Shown in pieces: positions 17,625 through 26,642 of a DNA stretch of 64,000 nt. The DNA comes from Mycobacterium sherrisii (GTDB lineage: Bacteria; Actinomycetota; Actinomycetes; Mycobacteriales; Mycobacteriaceae), in assembly GCF_002102355.1 (NCBI RefSeq), contig NZ_LQPT01000019.1:124001-188000 (forward strand). The letters run 5' to 3'. The position numbers were made by a program, and so were the translations under genes. Under the pieces are notes generated by a model. It worked only from the letters and a program-made list of their open reading frames with translations. It made no database searches and had not been told where the DNA came from. Position 1 is the stretch's first letter. Every line of letters starts with the position of its first letter.

Positions 17625-18239
17625 ATGTTCGCCGGCATCATCACTCGCGCGTCCTATCTCGTCGCCACCATTGCAGCGCTATGCGGCGCCACAATTCTGC
17701 AGGGCGGCGCGGCCGCGGCCAACTCAAGCCAAGACGATCATTTCGTGGAATTGCTCAATCAAGAAGGCATTGGGCCCATTTCGGGTGTCCCGGCGCTCAT
17801 CGACACGGCCCACCAAATCTGTGCGTTGCTCGGTGGCGGCATGCCCCCCGACGCAGTGGTGCAGGCGCTGGTGGACAACGCTAACGTCGTGACGCCCGGG
17901 CGCGACCCAGGCAGGGTCGCGCGTAGCGAGACCCTTTTCTTTAAGGCAGCGGTGGGCGCTTATTGCCCGGGCAACCCCGTCGCGTGGACCGGTCGGCGTC
18001 GGGTTGTACTCGCGTCGTATCCGAACGAGATCCAGGAACCGGCACCGGTTCCGCTTCCGCAGGTACCGAACGCAAACAAGATGACCTCACCACACGTGAT
18101 GGCGCCCGCGCCCCCACCGAAGAAAGCTCCTCCAGTCGTCGGCCCGCCGGCTGCCGGCGGTGGCGGCAACGGCGGAGGTACTGCGGGCACGACAACGCAG
18201 CCGCCCCTCGAGCCCGGCCTCATCACGCTCGCACCGTAG
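17625..18239 (+). CDS. secreted DUF732-like protein with Pro/Gly-rich tail (copy 2)
   Basis: 204 residues, paralogous along its length to the protein at 16314: signal peptide to about A-A-A-N-S, then D-D-H-F-V-E-L-L, S-G-V-P-A-L-I-D-T-A-H-Q-I-C, G-A-Y-C-P-G-N, then a Pro/Gly-rich tail ending L-I-T-L-A-P. Both copies keep the two cysteines. The ATG at 17625 follows AACGGAACC. Function unknown. Confidence 0.8.
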   Translation: MFAGIITRASYLVATIAALCGATILQGGAAAANSSQDDHFVELLNQEGIGPISGVPALIDTAHQICALLGGGMPPDAVVQALVDNANVVTPGRDPGRVARSETLFFKAAVGAYCPGNPVAWTGRRRVVLASYPNEIQEPAPVPLPQVPNANKMTSPHVMAPAPPPKKAPPVVGPPAAGGGGNGGGTAGTTTQPPLEPGLITLAP

Positions 18240-18423
18240 CACCAAACCAAGCCCTCGACGTGCGGGCGGGGGCACAGGACCGGATCATGCGCGTTGAACA
18301 GCAGTGTCGCGCAGTCGCTTTCGCTGCTCAAACTCCGCTTCGGGAACCCATTCGCGTATCGGCCGTCCGGGCACGCAGAACAGGGTGGGGACGAGGCGGT
18401 AGGGACGGTCTGCGCATTGCGTG

Positions 18424-19191
18424 TCATCCCTCCGCGGCGCGACGGTCGCACGATGCGGTGATCCAGTCGCCGTACCGAGTGGCGAAGATGACGGCGTCGT
18501 CGGCCGGCGCGAGGGTGCGGTCGTCGATCGTGGCACCGAAGTAGGGCGCACGCGCGTCGGCCACGACCCGACGTGAGTCGCCCGCGGCGGCGAGGCCCGC
18601 GCGCACAAAGTCGTCCATACCGATCTCTTCGGGTCCGGCGATCTCCACCACGCTGTCGATCGGACGCTCAACGGCTGCGCGGGCCACGGCAGCGGCGACA
18701 TCGTCGGCGGCGATGGGACGAAACAACGCGTGCGGCAGCCGGACAACATCTCCTACTGTCGCGGAATCGGCTAAGCCAAGCGCGAATTCGTAAAACGGCG
18801 TTGCCCGCACGATCGAATAGGGCTGGCCCGAATCCATGATGAGATTCTCTTGAACTCCTTTCGCGGTGTTGTAGCCGCTGTCGGGCATTCGCTGCGAGCC
18901 CACCACGGACAACGCGACATGGTGGCTAACGCCGGCTTCCCGTTCGGCAGCCAGCAGATTCCTTGTCGTGGTCGTGAAGAAATGCAGCACGGGTTCATCG
19001 TCGAACACGGGCGAATCGGCGACGTCGACGAGGACGTCCGCGCCGGCGAGGGCATTGGCCAGACCCTCGCCGGTCAGCGCATCGACACCTGACCGCCGTG
19101 AGGCGGCGACGACGTCGTGCCCCTGCGCGCCCAGCTTCGACGCCACTTTGCCGCCGATCAGCCCACGACCACCGATAACTACGATCTTCAT
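18424..19191 (-). CDS. NmrA/atypical SDR family NAD(P)-binding protein
   Basis: 255 residues from the ATG at 19189-19191, preceded on the minus strand by AAAGG; upstream in-frame residues look unconserved. It has the atypical SDR cofactor motif G-G-R-G-L-I-G at about residues 7-13. It continues with V-V-A-A-S-R-R, H-H-V-A-L-S-V-V-G and Y-N-T-A-K, and resembles NmrA-like or NAD-dependent epimerase/dehydratase proteins that sense or use NAD(P). It faces away from the GNAT/efflux genes across a region with two palindromes. Substrate unknown. Confidence 0.82.
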   Translation of the reverse strand: MKIVVIGGRGLIGGKVASKLGAQGHDVVAASRRSGVDALTGEGLANALAGADVLVDVADSPVFDDEPVLHFFTTTTRNLLAAEREAGVSHHVALSVVGSQRMPDSGYNTAKGVQENLIMDSGQPYSIVRATPFYEFALGLADSATVGDVVRLPHALFRPIAADDVAAAVARAAVERPIDSVVEIAGPEEIGMDDFVRAGLAAAGDSRRVVADARAPYFGATIDDRTLAPADDAVIFATRYGDWITASCDRRAAEG

Positions 19192-19467
19192 GATCAACCT
19201 TTGCGAAGTTGCATGTGATGGCCCGTTGCTAGCGGCACTCACCCGCATGGCGCCCGCATGCCAGACCCGTTATCCAGCGATGATTGCACAGTCTATTGGG
19301 GTTATCAACCCACTCATGTTCGCACCGCGGCACTACCGACCGCGGCGCCGTAAGTGGTCATGTAAACCCGTGCGCCTACGCAACTCTGGCACAACGAGAG
19401 CGGCGTCGGTACTTTGTATTGCCGACTGGCGTGGACCGTTGTTGGCTTCGAGGTTGGTCGGACCATA

Positions 19468-19489
19468 TACTGGGGTACTGGACCCAGTA
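19468..19489. promoter_or_regulatory. putative TetR-type operator, GGGG/CCCC family (site 1)
   Basis: Perfect 7-bp arms TACTGGG and CCCAGTA are separated by 8 bases. Core and flanks resemble the sites at 49524 and 50045. It lies 150 bases upstream of the GNAT start. Confidence 0.5.
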
Positions 19490-19505
19490 CGTCGTCACAC
19501 GTATT

Positions 19506-19523
19506 CTGGGGCTTATGCCCCAG
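19506..19523. promoter_or_regulatory. putative TetR-type operator, GGGG/CCCC family (site 2)
   Basis: CTGGGGC-TTAT-GCCCCAG has perfect 7-bp arms around 4 bases. The core TGGGGC-N4-GCCCCA is also found at 50687-50702 in front of the TetR gene at 50732. It is 116 bases upstream of the GNAT gene. Confidence 0.55.
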
Positions 19524-19639
19524 CACGTTGCGCGACCTCGTGTGGCCACACTACGCGGCAGGAGCAATGCGCGACCTGGCGAAGTCCGCTCGCGGTTGAT
19601 GCCCGCCACGCCGTTGCTTGAGATGACCACGGAGGGATA

Positions 19640-20041
19640 TTGACTGTGAGCGAATTGCCAACCCCGATGGGCAGTATCGAACGTCGAGCACACGATGGCC
19701 TTAAGATGTTCGTTACCGACAACGCCCAGGCGAATCGGTTCGAGGCGACAGTCGGCGACCAGGTGATCGGTCAGCAGCCATACCGACGCTACCGCGGACA
19801 CATCGTGTTGATGGCCACCCAAGTCGACGCGCCGTGGCGAGACCGGGGTATCTCCTCGGCGATGATCTCCGGTGTGCTCGAACTGATCCGTCGGGCCGGC
19901 CACACCGTCATCCCCCGGTGCAAGGTCACCGGCGACTACATCCTGCGCCACCCCAAATACTCGGACTTGGTACCCGGACCCTATCGGGAGTTGCTCCGCC
20001 CCATCTCGCGGCCCGCCGCCCCAGGCAGACAGCACGGATGA
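19640..20041 (+). CDS. GNAT-like N-acetyltransferase (YidJ/PF14542 type)
   Basis: A 133-residue small acetyltransferase of the GCN5-like family found next to many stress genes. It has the acetyl-CoA loop region W-R-D-R-G-I-S-S-A-M-I at about residues 68-78. The family hallmark V-I-P-R-C-x-V-x-x-x-Y-I-L-R-H-P-x-Y-x-D-L lies at about 92-112. The start is TTG 19640 (GTG 19646 is possible), just after GGAGGGA. The substrate is unknown. It is 58 bases upstream of the DHA2 pump and probably cotranscribed, under the palindromes at 19468-19523. Confidence 0.78.
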   Translation: MTVSELPTPMGSIERRAHDGLKMFVTDNAQANRFEATVGDQVIGQQPYRRYRGHIVLMATQVDAPWRDRGISSAMISGVLELIRRAGHTVIPRCKVTGDYILRHPKYSDLVPGPYRELLRPISRPAAPGRQHG

Positions 20042-20099
20042 CCCGCGCACACAACGGCTCTGAGATCCAACCAGCGACACTGGCCCAACGGATCCGACC

Positions 20100-21572
20100 A
20101 TGACGTTGCGCGACGCGCCACCGACGAGCCGTGCGATGGTGGTCGCGGTGACGGTGTCGATGGTGGCGCTTCTCGACTCCACCGTGATCAATCTGGCATT
20201 GCCCGCTATCGAGCACGACTTGCACGGCGGCCTGGCGTTACAGCAGTGGACCGTCAACGGCTACTTGCTGGCCATGGCGGTGGCGATTCTGCCCGGCGGG
20301 TCCATCTCCGATTTGTTCGGCCGCGTTCCGGTGATGCGGTTCGGGCTGATGACTTTCGGGGCCGGGTCGGTGTTGGCGGCGGCCGCCACCTCGCCGGCCA
20401 CGCTGATCGTCGCACGCCTCATCCAGGGCCTGGGCGCGGCGTTTCTGGTACCGGGGTCGTTGGCGCTGATCAACACGGTGTTCGACAGAGCGCGCCAATC
20501 CGCGGCGGTTGGCATCTGGACCGGGTGGACCGGAACCGCCTTCGCGTTGGGCCCGCTGTTGGGCGGATTGTGCGTCGACTTTCTGGGCTGGCGTTGGATT
20601 TTCATCCTCTCCGCGGTCCCCATGGTGGTCGGGTATGCGCTGACCTTCTGGCTGTGCCCGATGTCAGGGCAGGTCCAAGGCGCCCGTGTCGATGTCGCCG
20701 GGGTGAGCCTGTCGGCGGTGGGGCTGGCCGCGACCGTGTATGCGTTAATCGAAGCGCAACGCTATGGCTGGGCCGACCCCACGGTCGTAACGCCATCGGT
20801 GATCGGGCTTACCGCCCTGGCTGGCTTCGTGCGCTGGCAGCAGCGCAGCGGGAATCCGATGCTTCCGTTGCCGCTGTTCACCGTTCGCAACTTCGCCGCC
20901 GCCAACCTCGTCACCGTCTTCGTCTATGGCGCCTTGACGCTGGCATCGCTGGCCATCGCCCTGTACACCCAGGAGGTGGGCGGCTACTCCGCAACCGCGG
21001 CCGGACTGGCCACGCTGCCAATTCCCTTGCTGTCGTTCATGTTTGCCCGTCACGTCGGTCGCGTCGCCGCGCGGGTGGGACCACGAGCGTTCCTGATCGC
21101 CGGACCCACCCTCGCGGGGCTTGGGCTGCTGCTGATCCGTCCGAAACCTCAAGGATTCCATGCGATTACAGACCTGCTGCCCGGAATGACCGTGCTGGCG
21201 CTGGGACTCGTCGCGACGATCACGCCACTGACGTCGGTGATGCTCGCGTCGGTGCCGACCGACCGCAGCGGTCTGGCCTCGGCAATCAACAACGCCGCAT
21301 CCCGGCTGGCGGCGCTGGCGTCGATCGGGTCGCTGGGTCTGATCACCGCCGGCACAGCAAGCGCCGCCGGATTTGCCCGTGCCTTAGAGGTCAGCGGGGC
21401 CCTATTCGCCCTGGGCGCATTGAGCTCCGCCTTGGGGATCACCGATACCGCCGCGGTTTGCCCGGCCCTTGCCTGCGACATCGCCGCGTTGTGCCGAGAT
21501 CGACCGAATGCGCAACCCGCTCTTGCCAGTAGACCGCCGCTGCGCGACGCAGATAGCATCCATGACGCTTAG
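20100..21572 (+). CDS. MFS drug:H+ antiporter, DHA2 (EmrB/QacA) family
   Basis: 490 residues with about 14 predicted membrane spans, the size and topology of DHA2 efflux pumps. Motifs seen: L-D-x-T-V-I-N-L-A-L-P in TM1 (motif D1), G-S-I-S-D-L-F-G-R-x-x-V-M-R (motif A) at about residues 64-77, and a G-x-x-x-G-P-L-L-G-G motif C in TM5. It probably expels hydrophobic toxic compounds; the substrate is unknown. It follows the GNAT gene and shares its putative TetR-type operators, consistent with inducible efflux. Confidence 0.88.
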   Translation: MTLRDAPPTSRAMVVAVTVSMVALLDSTVINLALPAIEHDLHGGLALQQWTVNGYLLAMAVAILPGGSISDLFGRVPVMRFGLMTFGAGSVLAAAATSPATLIVARLIQGLGAAFLVPGSLALINTVFDRARQSAAVGIWTGWTGTAFALGPLLGGLCVDFLGWRWIFILSAVPMVVGYALTFWLCPMSGQVQGARVDVAGVSLSAVGLAATVYALIEAQRYGWADPTVVTPSVIGLTALAGFVRWQQRSGNPMLPLPLFTVRNFAAANLVTVFVYGALTLASLAIALYTQEVGGYSATAAGLATLPIPLLSFMFARHVGRVAARVGPRAFLIAGPTLAGLGLLLIRPKPQGFHAITDLLPGMTVLALGLVATITPLTSVMLASVPTDRSGLASAINNAASRLAALASIGSLGLITAGTASAAGFARALEVSGALFALGALSSALGITDTAAVCPALACDIAALCRDRPNAQPALASRPPLRDADSIHDA

Positions 21573-21719
21573 ACGTTCAAGTGACTTCCCCTGTTGCAGT
21601 GCGGCAGTCCGCGGGCAGCGCGGGAATTAACTCGACGGCTCACGCGCTTGCGCAACGGTGCCAGACAGGATGGAATGCCTTAATATCAGGCCCTCGAGCA
21701 CTCCCCTGCAGGAGACACG

Positions 21720-22145
21720 GTGTTGACGCTTCTAAGACGTGCATGGGTGCCGTTGGTGGTAGTGGTCGCACTGATCATCGGCGGTGTCGCCGTGGACCGG
21801 CTGCACGGCGTCTTCCCGGGACAGGGCTTGCCCAAACCCGATCCCCGGGATGCGACCCCGCCGTATGCGGCCAAGACCGCCGTCTACGAAATTCTGGGAC
21901 CGGCCGGGACGACCGGCGTCGTCAACTGGATGGACGCCGACGCGCAACCGCAGAAGGCCAACTTCACCACGCTGCCGTGGTCGCAGACGATCGTCGCGGA
22001 AATGCCTGGCATCTTCGCTTATATCGTGGCCCAAGGTGACAGCTCCACGATCGGCTGCCGGATCACCGTCGACGGCAAATTAGTCGATCAGCAACAATCC
22101 GACGGGCACAACGCGCAGGTTTCCTGTTTGGATAAATCCGCGTGA
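21720..22145 (+). CDS. mmpS: MmpS-family membrane accessory protein
   Basis: A 141-residue protein with one N-terminal membrane segment (about residues 8-27) and an extracytoplasmic beta domain. It shows the MmpS features Y-E-I-x-G-x-x-G-x-x-G-x-V-x-W and C-R-I-x-V-D-G-x-L-V, with two cysteines (about 120 and 136) positioned for a disulfide. MmpS proteins assist the partner MmpL transporter in exporting lipids or siderophores. GTG start at 21720 with CAGGAG upstream. The stop overlaps the mmpL start by 4 bases. The exact paralogue number cannot be assigned. Confidence 0.9.
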   Translation: MLTLLRRAWVPLVVVVALIIGGVAVDRLHGVFPGQGLPKPDPRDATPPYAAKTAVYEILGPAGTTGVVNWMDADAQPQKANFTTLPWSQTIVAEMPGIFAYIVAQGDSSTIGCRITVDGKLVDQQQSDGHNAQVSCLDKSA

Positions 22146-25078
22146 CCGACAGCGGGAGCGACACGGACGAACTCCCGGTCGTGCCGCACTACGAACTTGA
22201 GCGGAAGCCGCGGCTGGCGCGCACCATTCGCGTCCTGGCACTGCCGATCGTCGTGATCTGGCTGCTGATCGCGGTCGTGGTCAACGTCTTCGTCCCACAA
22301 TTGGAGGCCGTTGCCGAGGATGTCTCGGTGCCGCTGTCGCCCGCCGATGCGCCGTCGGTGACCGGGATGAAGCACATCGGGGAAAAGTTCAAGGAGTATG
22401 ACTCCGACAACCTCGTGCTGGTGACCCTGGTCGGTGACAAGCCTCTCGGCGAGGACGCTCACCACTATTACGACGAGCTGGTCAAGAAGCTGAAGCAGGA
22501 CACCAAGCACGTCGAACATACGCTCGACTTCTGGGGGCAGCGGTTTACCGCCTCGGGTGTCGAGAGCTACGACCATAAGTCCGCCTACGTCCAGGTCAAC
22601 CTGCGCGGTGACCAGGGCGGCGCCGTCGGCGACAAGTCGGTGGATGCGGTTCGCCAGATCGTCGCGGACTCGAACCCGCCGGCGGGGGTGAAGGCCTACG
22701 TCGCGGGCCAGGGAGCCCTGACCGACGACACGATCGTCGTGGGTAACGCGAGCCTGTTCAAGATGACGATTATCACCATCATCATCATCGCGATCATGCT
22801 GATGTTCGTCTATCGCTCGATCGGCACCGTGCTGCTGACGATGGTCATCCTGTTCGTCGGACTGGCCACCGGCCGGGGCGTGGTGGCACTGCTGGGCGAC
22901 ACCGGCATCATGGGCCTGTCGACCTTTGCCGTCAACCTGCTGACGGCACTGGCCATCGCGGCCGGGACCGACTACGCGATCTTCATGGTGGGCCGCTATC
23001 AAGAGGGTCGCGAGCGGGGACTGGACCGCGAAGCCGCCTATTACGACACCTTCGCCGGGGTCACCAAGGTGGTGCTGGGTTCGGGTTTGACGATCGTCGG
23101 CGCGCTGGCCTGCCTGCATTTCACCCGGCTGCCCTACTTCAGTTCGCTGGCGTTTCCCTGCGCAATTGGCCTGCTGGTGGTGGTGGCCGCCGGGGTGACG
23201 CTGACACCGGCGCTGATCGCATTCGCGAGCGGCTTCGGTTTGTTCGATCCGAAGCGAAAGTTCAACTACACCCGGTGGCGCCGCCTGGCGACGGCCATCG
23301 TGCGGTGGCCGGCGCCCATCCTCGCCACCTCCGTCATCTTGGCGATCGTCGGCGCCCTGGGATTGTCTGGCTTCAACCCCCGCTACAACGACCTGTACTA
23401 CCTACCGAAGAGCGCGTCCTCGGTCCAGGCGTACGACGCTGCCGATCGACACTTCACCCAGGCCCGGCTGAACCCGGACATCCTGATGATCGAATCGGAC
23501 CACGACCTGCGCAACACCACCGACATGCTGGTTTTGGACAAGATCGCCGGAGCCATCTTCCGAGTGCCCGGCATTGAACGGGTGCAGAGCATCACCAGAC
23601 CGCTCGGACCACCGATTCAAGATGGGTCTGTTCCGTTCCAGCTCAGTGTGCAGACCGCGCCCATCCGCGACAACCTCAATTACCTGAAGGCCCGCGTCGG
23701 CGATATCAAGAAGATCACGGGTTTCCTCGACACCCAGATCACCCTCTTGGAGCGCCAGTACGCGGTCACCCAGCGGCTCGCTGACGCCGCGGACGACAGC
23801 TCGAAAACCACCGGGGAAACCGCGGCCATCACGGACGAGATCCGGGACCATATCGCGGATTTCGACGATTTCTGGAGACCGATTCGCAGTTACTTCTATT
23901 GGGAGAAGCACTGCTACGACATCCCGATCTGCTGGTCGCTGCGGAGCCTGTTCGACGCCTTGGACGGGTTCGATCAACTCGCCGAGAAGTTCCATTCCCT
24001 CACCGGCGACCTCAAGAACACGGCGACGGCCACGCGCGAGCTGCTGGCGATCATTCCGGAGAACATCGCCGTCACGAAAGCCATCCGCGACACGACGCTG
24101 ACCATCTACAGCACGTTCGACAGCCTGATCGACCAGTTCGACCGGCTGACCGACACCAATGCCGTAATGGGCAAGTCCTTCAACGACTCTCAGATCGAGA
24201 GCCTGTTCTACCTGCCGCCCGAAATCTTCTCCAACCCGGACTTCCAGCTGGGGTTGCGGTTGATGGTGTCGCCGGACGGCAAGGCTGCCCGCTTCATCAT
24301 CACTCATTCGGTCGACCCTGCGACGACGGAAGGAATCGCCTCCGTCGACAAGGAACGCAACGCGGCCAAGGAGGCGCTGAAACTCACCTCGCTGCAAAAC
24401 GCCGACATCTACCTCGGCGGCACGGCCGCAACGTTTTACGACATCGCCAACGGCGCCAAGTACGACCTGCTGATCGCCGCGGTCGCCTCGATTGTGCTCA
24501 TCTTCATCATCATGGTGATCGTCACCCGCGCTTTGGTCGCCGCAGGCGTCATCGTCGGCACCATCGTGATGTCGCTGGGCGCCGCCTTCGGCTTCTCGAC
24601 ACTGATCTGGCAGCACCTTCTCAACTTCCAGTTGCACTGGGTGGCAACCGAATTCGCGCTGATCGTGCTCCTGGCGGTGGGGTCGGACTACAACCTGATG
24701 TTGGTGTCCCGCATCGAGGAAGAGATCGGGGCCGGACTGAAAACGGGACTCATCCGCGGCATGGGTCTCACCGGCCCGGTGGTGACCGCGGCCGGTCTGG
24801 TGTTCGCCGTCACCATGGCGACGATGATCACCAGCGACCTGCGGGCGATCGGCCAGTTCGGCACGACGATCGGGCTCGGCTTGATGTTCGACACCTTCGT
24901 CGTGCGATCGTTGATCACGCCGTCGATCATGACGGTGATGGGCCGCTGGTTCTGGTGGCCCAAGCGGGTACGGGTCCGCCCGGCCAGCCAGATGCTTCGG
25001 TCCGTCGGGCCGCGTCCCCTGGTTCGCGCACTGTTGCACCAGCCTCGACACGCGGTGCCGCTGGATCGGCAGACCTAG
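22142..25078 (+). CDS. mmpL: MmpL-family RND transporter
   Basis: 978 residues, the usual length of the MmpL4/5 subgroup. It has twelve spans in the RND 1+5+1+5 layout, with large extracytoplasmic loops at about residues 50-205 and 425-765. The proton-relay Asp-Tyr pairs are present in both halves: G-T-D-Y (D277, Y278) and G-S-D-Y (D849, Y850). The second loop is rich in helical, coiled-coil-like sequence, as in MmpL4/5. GTG start overlapping mmpS. The pair probably exports a lipid, siderophore or drug; the substrate is not predictable. Confidence 0.93.
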   Translation: MTDSGSDTDELPVVPHYELERKPRLARTIRVLALPIVVIWLLIAVVVNVFVPQLEAVAEDVSVPLSPADAPSVTGMKHIGEKFKEYDSDNLVLVTLVGDKPLGEDAHHYYDELVKKLKQDTKHVEHTLDFWGQRFTASGVESYDHKSAYVQVNLRGDQGGAVGDKSVDAVRQIVADSNPPAGVKAYVAGQGALTDDTIVVGNASLFKMTIITIIIIAIMLMFVYRSIGTVLLTMVILFVGLATGRGVVALLGDTGIMGLSTFAVNLLTALAIAAGTDYAIFMVGRYQEGRERGLDREAAYYDTFAGVTKVVLGSGLTIVGALACLHFTRLPYFSSLAFPCAIGLLVVVAAGVTLTPALIAFASGFGLFDPKRKFNYTRWRRLATAIVRWPAPILATSVILAIVGALGLSGFNPRYNDLYYLPKSASSVQAYDAADRHFTQARLNPDILMIESDHDLRNTTDMLVLDKIAGAIFRVPGIERVQSITRPLGPPIQDGSVPFQLSVQTAPIRDNLNYLKARVGDIKKITGFLDTQITLLERQYAVTQRLADAADDSSKTTGETAAITDEIRDHIADFDDFWRPIRSYFYWEKHCYDIPICWSLRSLFDALDGFDQLAEKFHSLTGDLKNTATATRELLAIIPENIAVTKAIRDTTLTIYSTFDSLIDQFDRLTDTNAVMGKSFNDSQIESLFYLPPEIFSNPDFQLGLRLMVSPDGKAARFIITHSVDPATTEGIASVDKERNAAKEALKLTSLQNADIYLGGTAATFYDIANGAKYDLLIAAVASIVLIFIIMVIVTRALVAAGVIVGTIVMSLGAAFGFSTLIWQHLLNFQLHWVATEFALIVLLAVGSDYNLMLVSRIEEEIGAGLKTGLIRGMGLTGPVVTAAGLVFAVTMATMITSDLRAIGQFGTTIGLGLMFDTFVVRSLITPSIMTVMGRWFWWPKRVRVRPASQMLRSVGPRPLVRALLHQPRHAVPLDRQT

Positions 25079-25263
25079 CAGCTGCTACCGCACCAAGTCG
25101 TGCGCGGTGTGGCCGAAAATGTGCGCGAAATGGACCGGGGATCCGCGGCCGTTACCTCCTGACCATGAGAGGAAGGCGGCGCTCTCCGCTCGGTGCCCTC
25201 GGTGGCCGGCTCGAGCCGACCACCGAGGGCACGGCTTTGACAGAAATCCGTCCGGGGCCGCGC

Positions 25264-25494
25264 TTACCTTTCGCGCTTGGCCGCCTTCGCGGCCTCGCGC
25301 CGAGCCTTGTCTTTCGTATGGGCCGAGCAGCAATGCCCCATCGCACAATGGAACTGGTCGCTGCACTCATGCGAACAGTAGGCCGCCGCGAGCGGAAGCC
25401 ATTCCGGATCGGACACGTCACGCCGCTGGTCATTCACATCGAATGTGTGACCGCAGTGTATGCAGGTCCTGATCTTGGTTTTGGTCTTAACCAT
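25264..25494 (-). CDS. small Cys/His-rich putative zinc-binding protein
   Basis: A 76-residue basic protein. It has two CxxC-like pairs (C-I-H-C-G near residue 11; Y-C-S-H-E-C near 40) and further C/H residues (H-C-A-M-G-H-C-C-S-A-H at about 49-59). A lysine/arginine-rich C-terminus (A-K-A-A-K-R-E-R) follows. This looks like a compact zinc-ribbon or nucleic-acid-binding protein. The Shine-Dalgarno is weak, so the call rests on the regular Cys/His pattern. It sits alone between mmpL and the regulon that starts at 25.65 kb. Confidence 0.5.
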   Translation of the reverse strand: MVKTKTKIRTCIHCGHTFDVNDQRRDVSDPEWLPLAAAYCSHECSDQFHCAMGHCCSAHTKDKARREAAKAAKRER

Positions 25495-25657
25495 AGGGGT
25501 CAGAATACGCGCGATGGCGGTTAGCTGCGTCCGATCTTGGCGAGCGGATCACCGGTTAGATCGACCGGAAAACGCGCGCCGGAACTCATGCTGAGCCCGC
25601 TCTCACCCGCGTCGAGAATGCCCCAACCGGCATGTCCGTTCCTCCTCGGTTCACCAC

Positions 25658-25699
25658 TCACCCGGGTGAATCCACGGCTGGGGTGATGACAGCTCACCC
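25658..25699 (+). promoter_or_regulatory. bipartite operator A (before SDR-cupin-RidA-nitroreductase operon)
   Basis: Perfect palindrome TCACCCGGGTGA at 25658-25669, then 11 bases, then GGGTGATGACAGCTCACCC at 25681-25699 (arms GGGTGA/TCACCC around 7 bases). It ends 84 bases before the SDR start. The same arrangement, spacing and orientation relative to the gene recurs at six other promoters in the island. Confidence 0.8.
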
Positions 25700-25783
25700 G
25701 GCGTGGACGCAGTGTCGGTACCACCCGCACGGGGCGCGAGTGTCCCCCTGGTGCCGGACTTCGCGGCCGAGAAAGGACCCCGA

Positions 25784-26554
25784 ATGCATTTTGAGGCCAA
25801 GAAAATCATCGTTGTCGGCGGCAGCGCCGGCATCGGTCGGCAGGCTGCCATCGATGTGGTTGCGCACGGCGGCAGCGCGGTGATCATCGGGCGCTCGAAA
25901 ACCCGTGTCGACGACACCGTCGCCGAGCTGACGAGGCGCTCGGGCCGTGCCTGGGGCATCGCCGCTGAGCTGACGGATCGCGCCGCGATCGCCGAGGTGC
26001 GGCGCGAGCTCTGCGAGCAGCACAACGATGCGACGTTGTTGGTGAACGCGGCCGGAATCTTTACGCCCAAAACATTTCTCGAGTACGACGAGCAGTTCTA
26101 CGACTCGTTCATGGAACTCAACTACGCCCTGTTCTTCCTGACGCAGACCGTTGTCACGGGGATGATCGCCCGGGGAGAGGGCGGGTCGATCGTCAACATC
26201 GGCAGCATGTGGGCGCATCAGGCCATCGGTCACACCCCATCGACCGGGCACTCGATGCAGAAGGCCGGGCTACACGCGCTCACCCACAACCTGGCCATCG
26301 AGCTTGCCGGGCACAACATCCGCGTCAACGCCGTCGCACCCGCCGCCGTCAAGACCCCCGCTCTCGAGCGCTGGGTCCCCAAAGACGAAATCGACGCCAC
26401 GCTCGACAGTTTCGCGCCGCTGCACCCGCTGGGACGCGTCGGGACCCCGTCCGATGTCGCCAACGCGGTCAGCTATCTGCTCTCCGACCGAGCGAGCTGG
26501 GTCACCGGGGCGATTCTCAATGTCGACGGCGGCTTCATGGCTGGCCGAAACTAG
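25784..26554 (+). CDS. SDR-fold protein with altered active site (paralogue of 47701-48471)
   Basis: A 256-residue short-chain dehydrogenase fold: V-G-G-S-A-G-I-G at residues 11-18, N-A-A-G at 88-91, S141. In the usual Y-x-x-x-K position it reads H-S-M-Q-K, so catalytic Tyr156 is replaced by His (CAC at 26249-26251) while K160 stays. The paralogue at 47701-48471 keeps Tyr156 in the otherwise near-identical G-S-M-W-A-H-Q-A segment. ATG 25784 follows GAAAGGA; an earlier in-frame ATG at 25703 is not conserved. First gene of a four-gene plus-strand operon under operator A. It may bind NAD(P) without ordinary SDR catalysis. Confidence 0.87.
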   Translation: MHFEAKKIIVVGGSAGIGRQAAIDVVAHGGSAVIIGRSKTRVDDTVAELTRRSGRAWGIAAELTDRAAIAEVRRELCEQHNDATLLVNAAGIFTPKTFLEYDEQFYDSFMELNYALFFLTQTVVTGMIARGEGGSIVNIGSMWAHQAIGHTPSTGHSMQKAGLHALTHNLAIELAGHNIRVNAVAPAAVKTPALERWVPKDEIDATLDSFAPLHPLGRVGTPSDVANAVSYLLSDRASWVTGAILNVDGGFMAGRN

Positions 26555-26642
26555 CCCGGCTCGGTCCTGCACCGTCGCGGACCGGAACCCGTTGGCGCGC
26601 TGGGTAATACCATCGAAATATGAGAGTTGAAAGGGGCGATCC

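Larger units (their letters stand above)
15915..18239 (+). repeat. tandem duplication, two diverged units of about 1.1 kb
   Basis: Unit 1 (about 15915-16934) and unit 2 (about 17130-18239) each consist of a leader and a DUF732-like gene. The leaders share several blocks of 15-20 identical bases, for example GGCGTAGCGAGCCGGTCGC at about 15982 and 17208. The two proteins align over their whole length. Divergence is substantial in the leaders, so the duplication is old. Confidence 0.7.
19192..19639. promoter_or_regulatory. divergent intergenic region with two GGGG/CCCC palindromes
   Basis: 448 bases. It separates the NmrA-like gene (minus) from the GNAT gene (plus). Two palindromes at 19468-19489 and 19506-19523 resemble those near the TetR genes at 49.5-50.7 kb. 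The G+C content is noticeably lower than in surrounding genes. No coding sequence is supported. Confidence 0.6.

Noticed and set aside
18285-18423. Minus-strand frame ending R-P-Y-R-L-V-P-T-L-F-C-V-P-G-R-P-I-R-E-W-V-P
   Set aside because: It looks protein-like after the NmrA-like gene's stop, but no start codon, Shine-Dalgarno or family could be found. At most it is a short pseudogene end.
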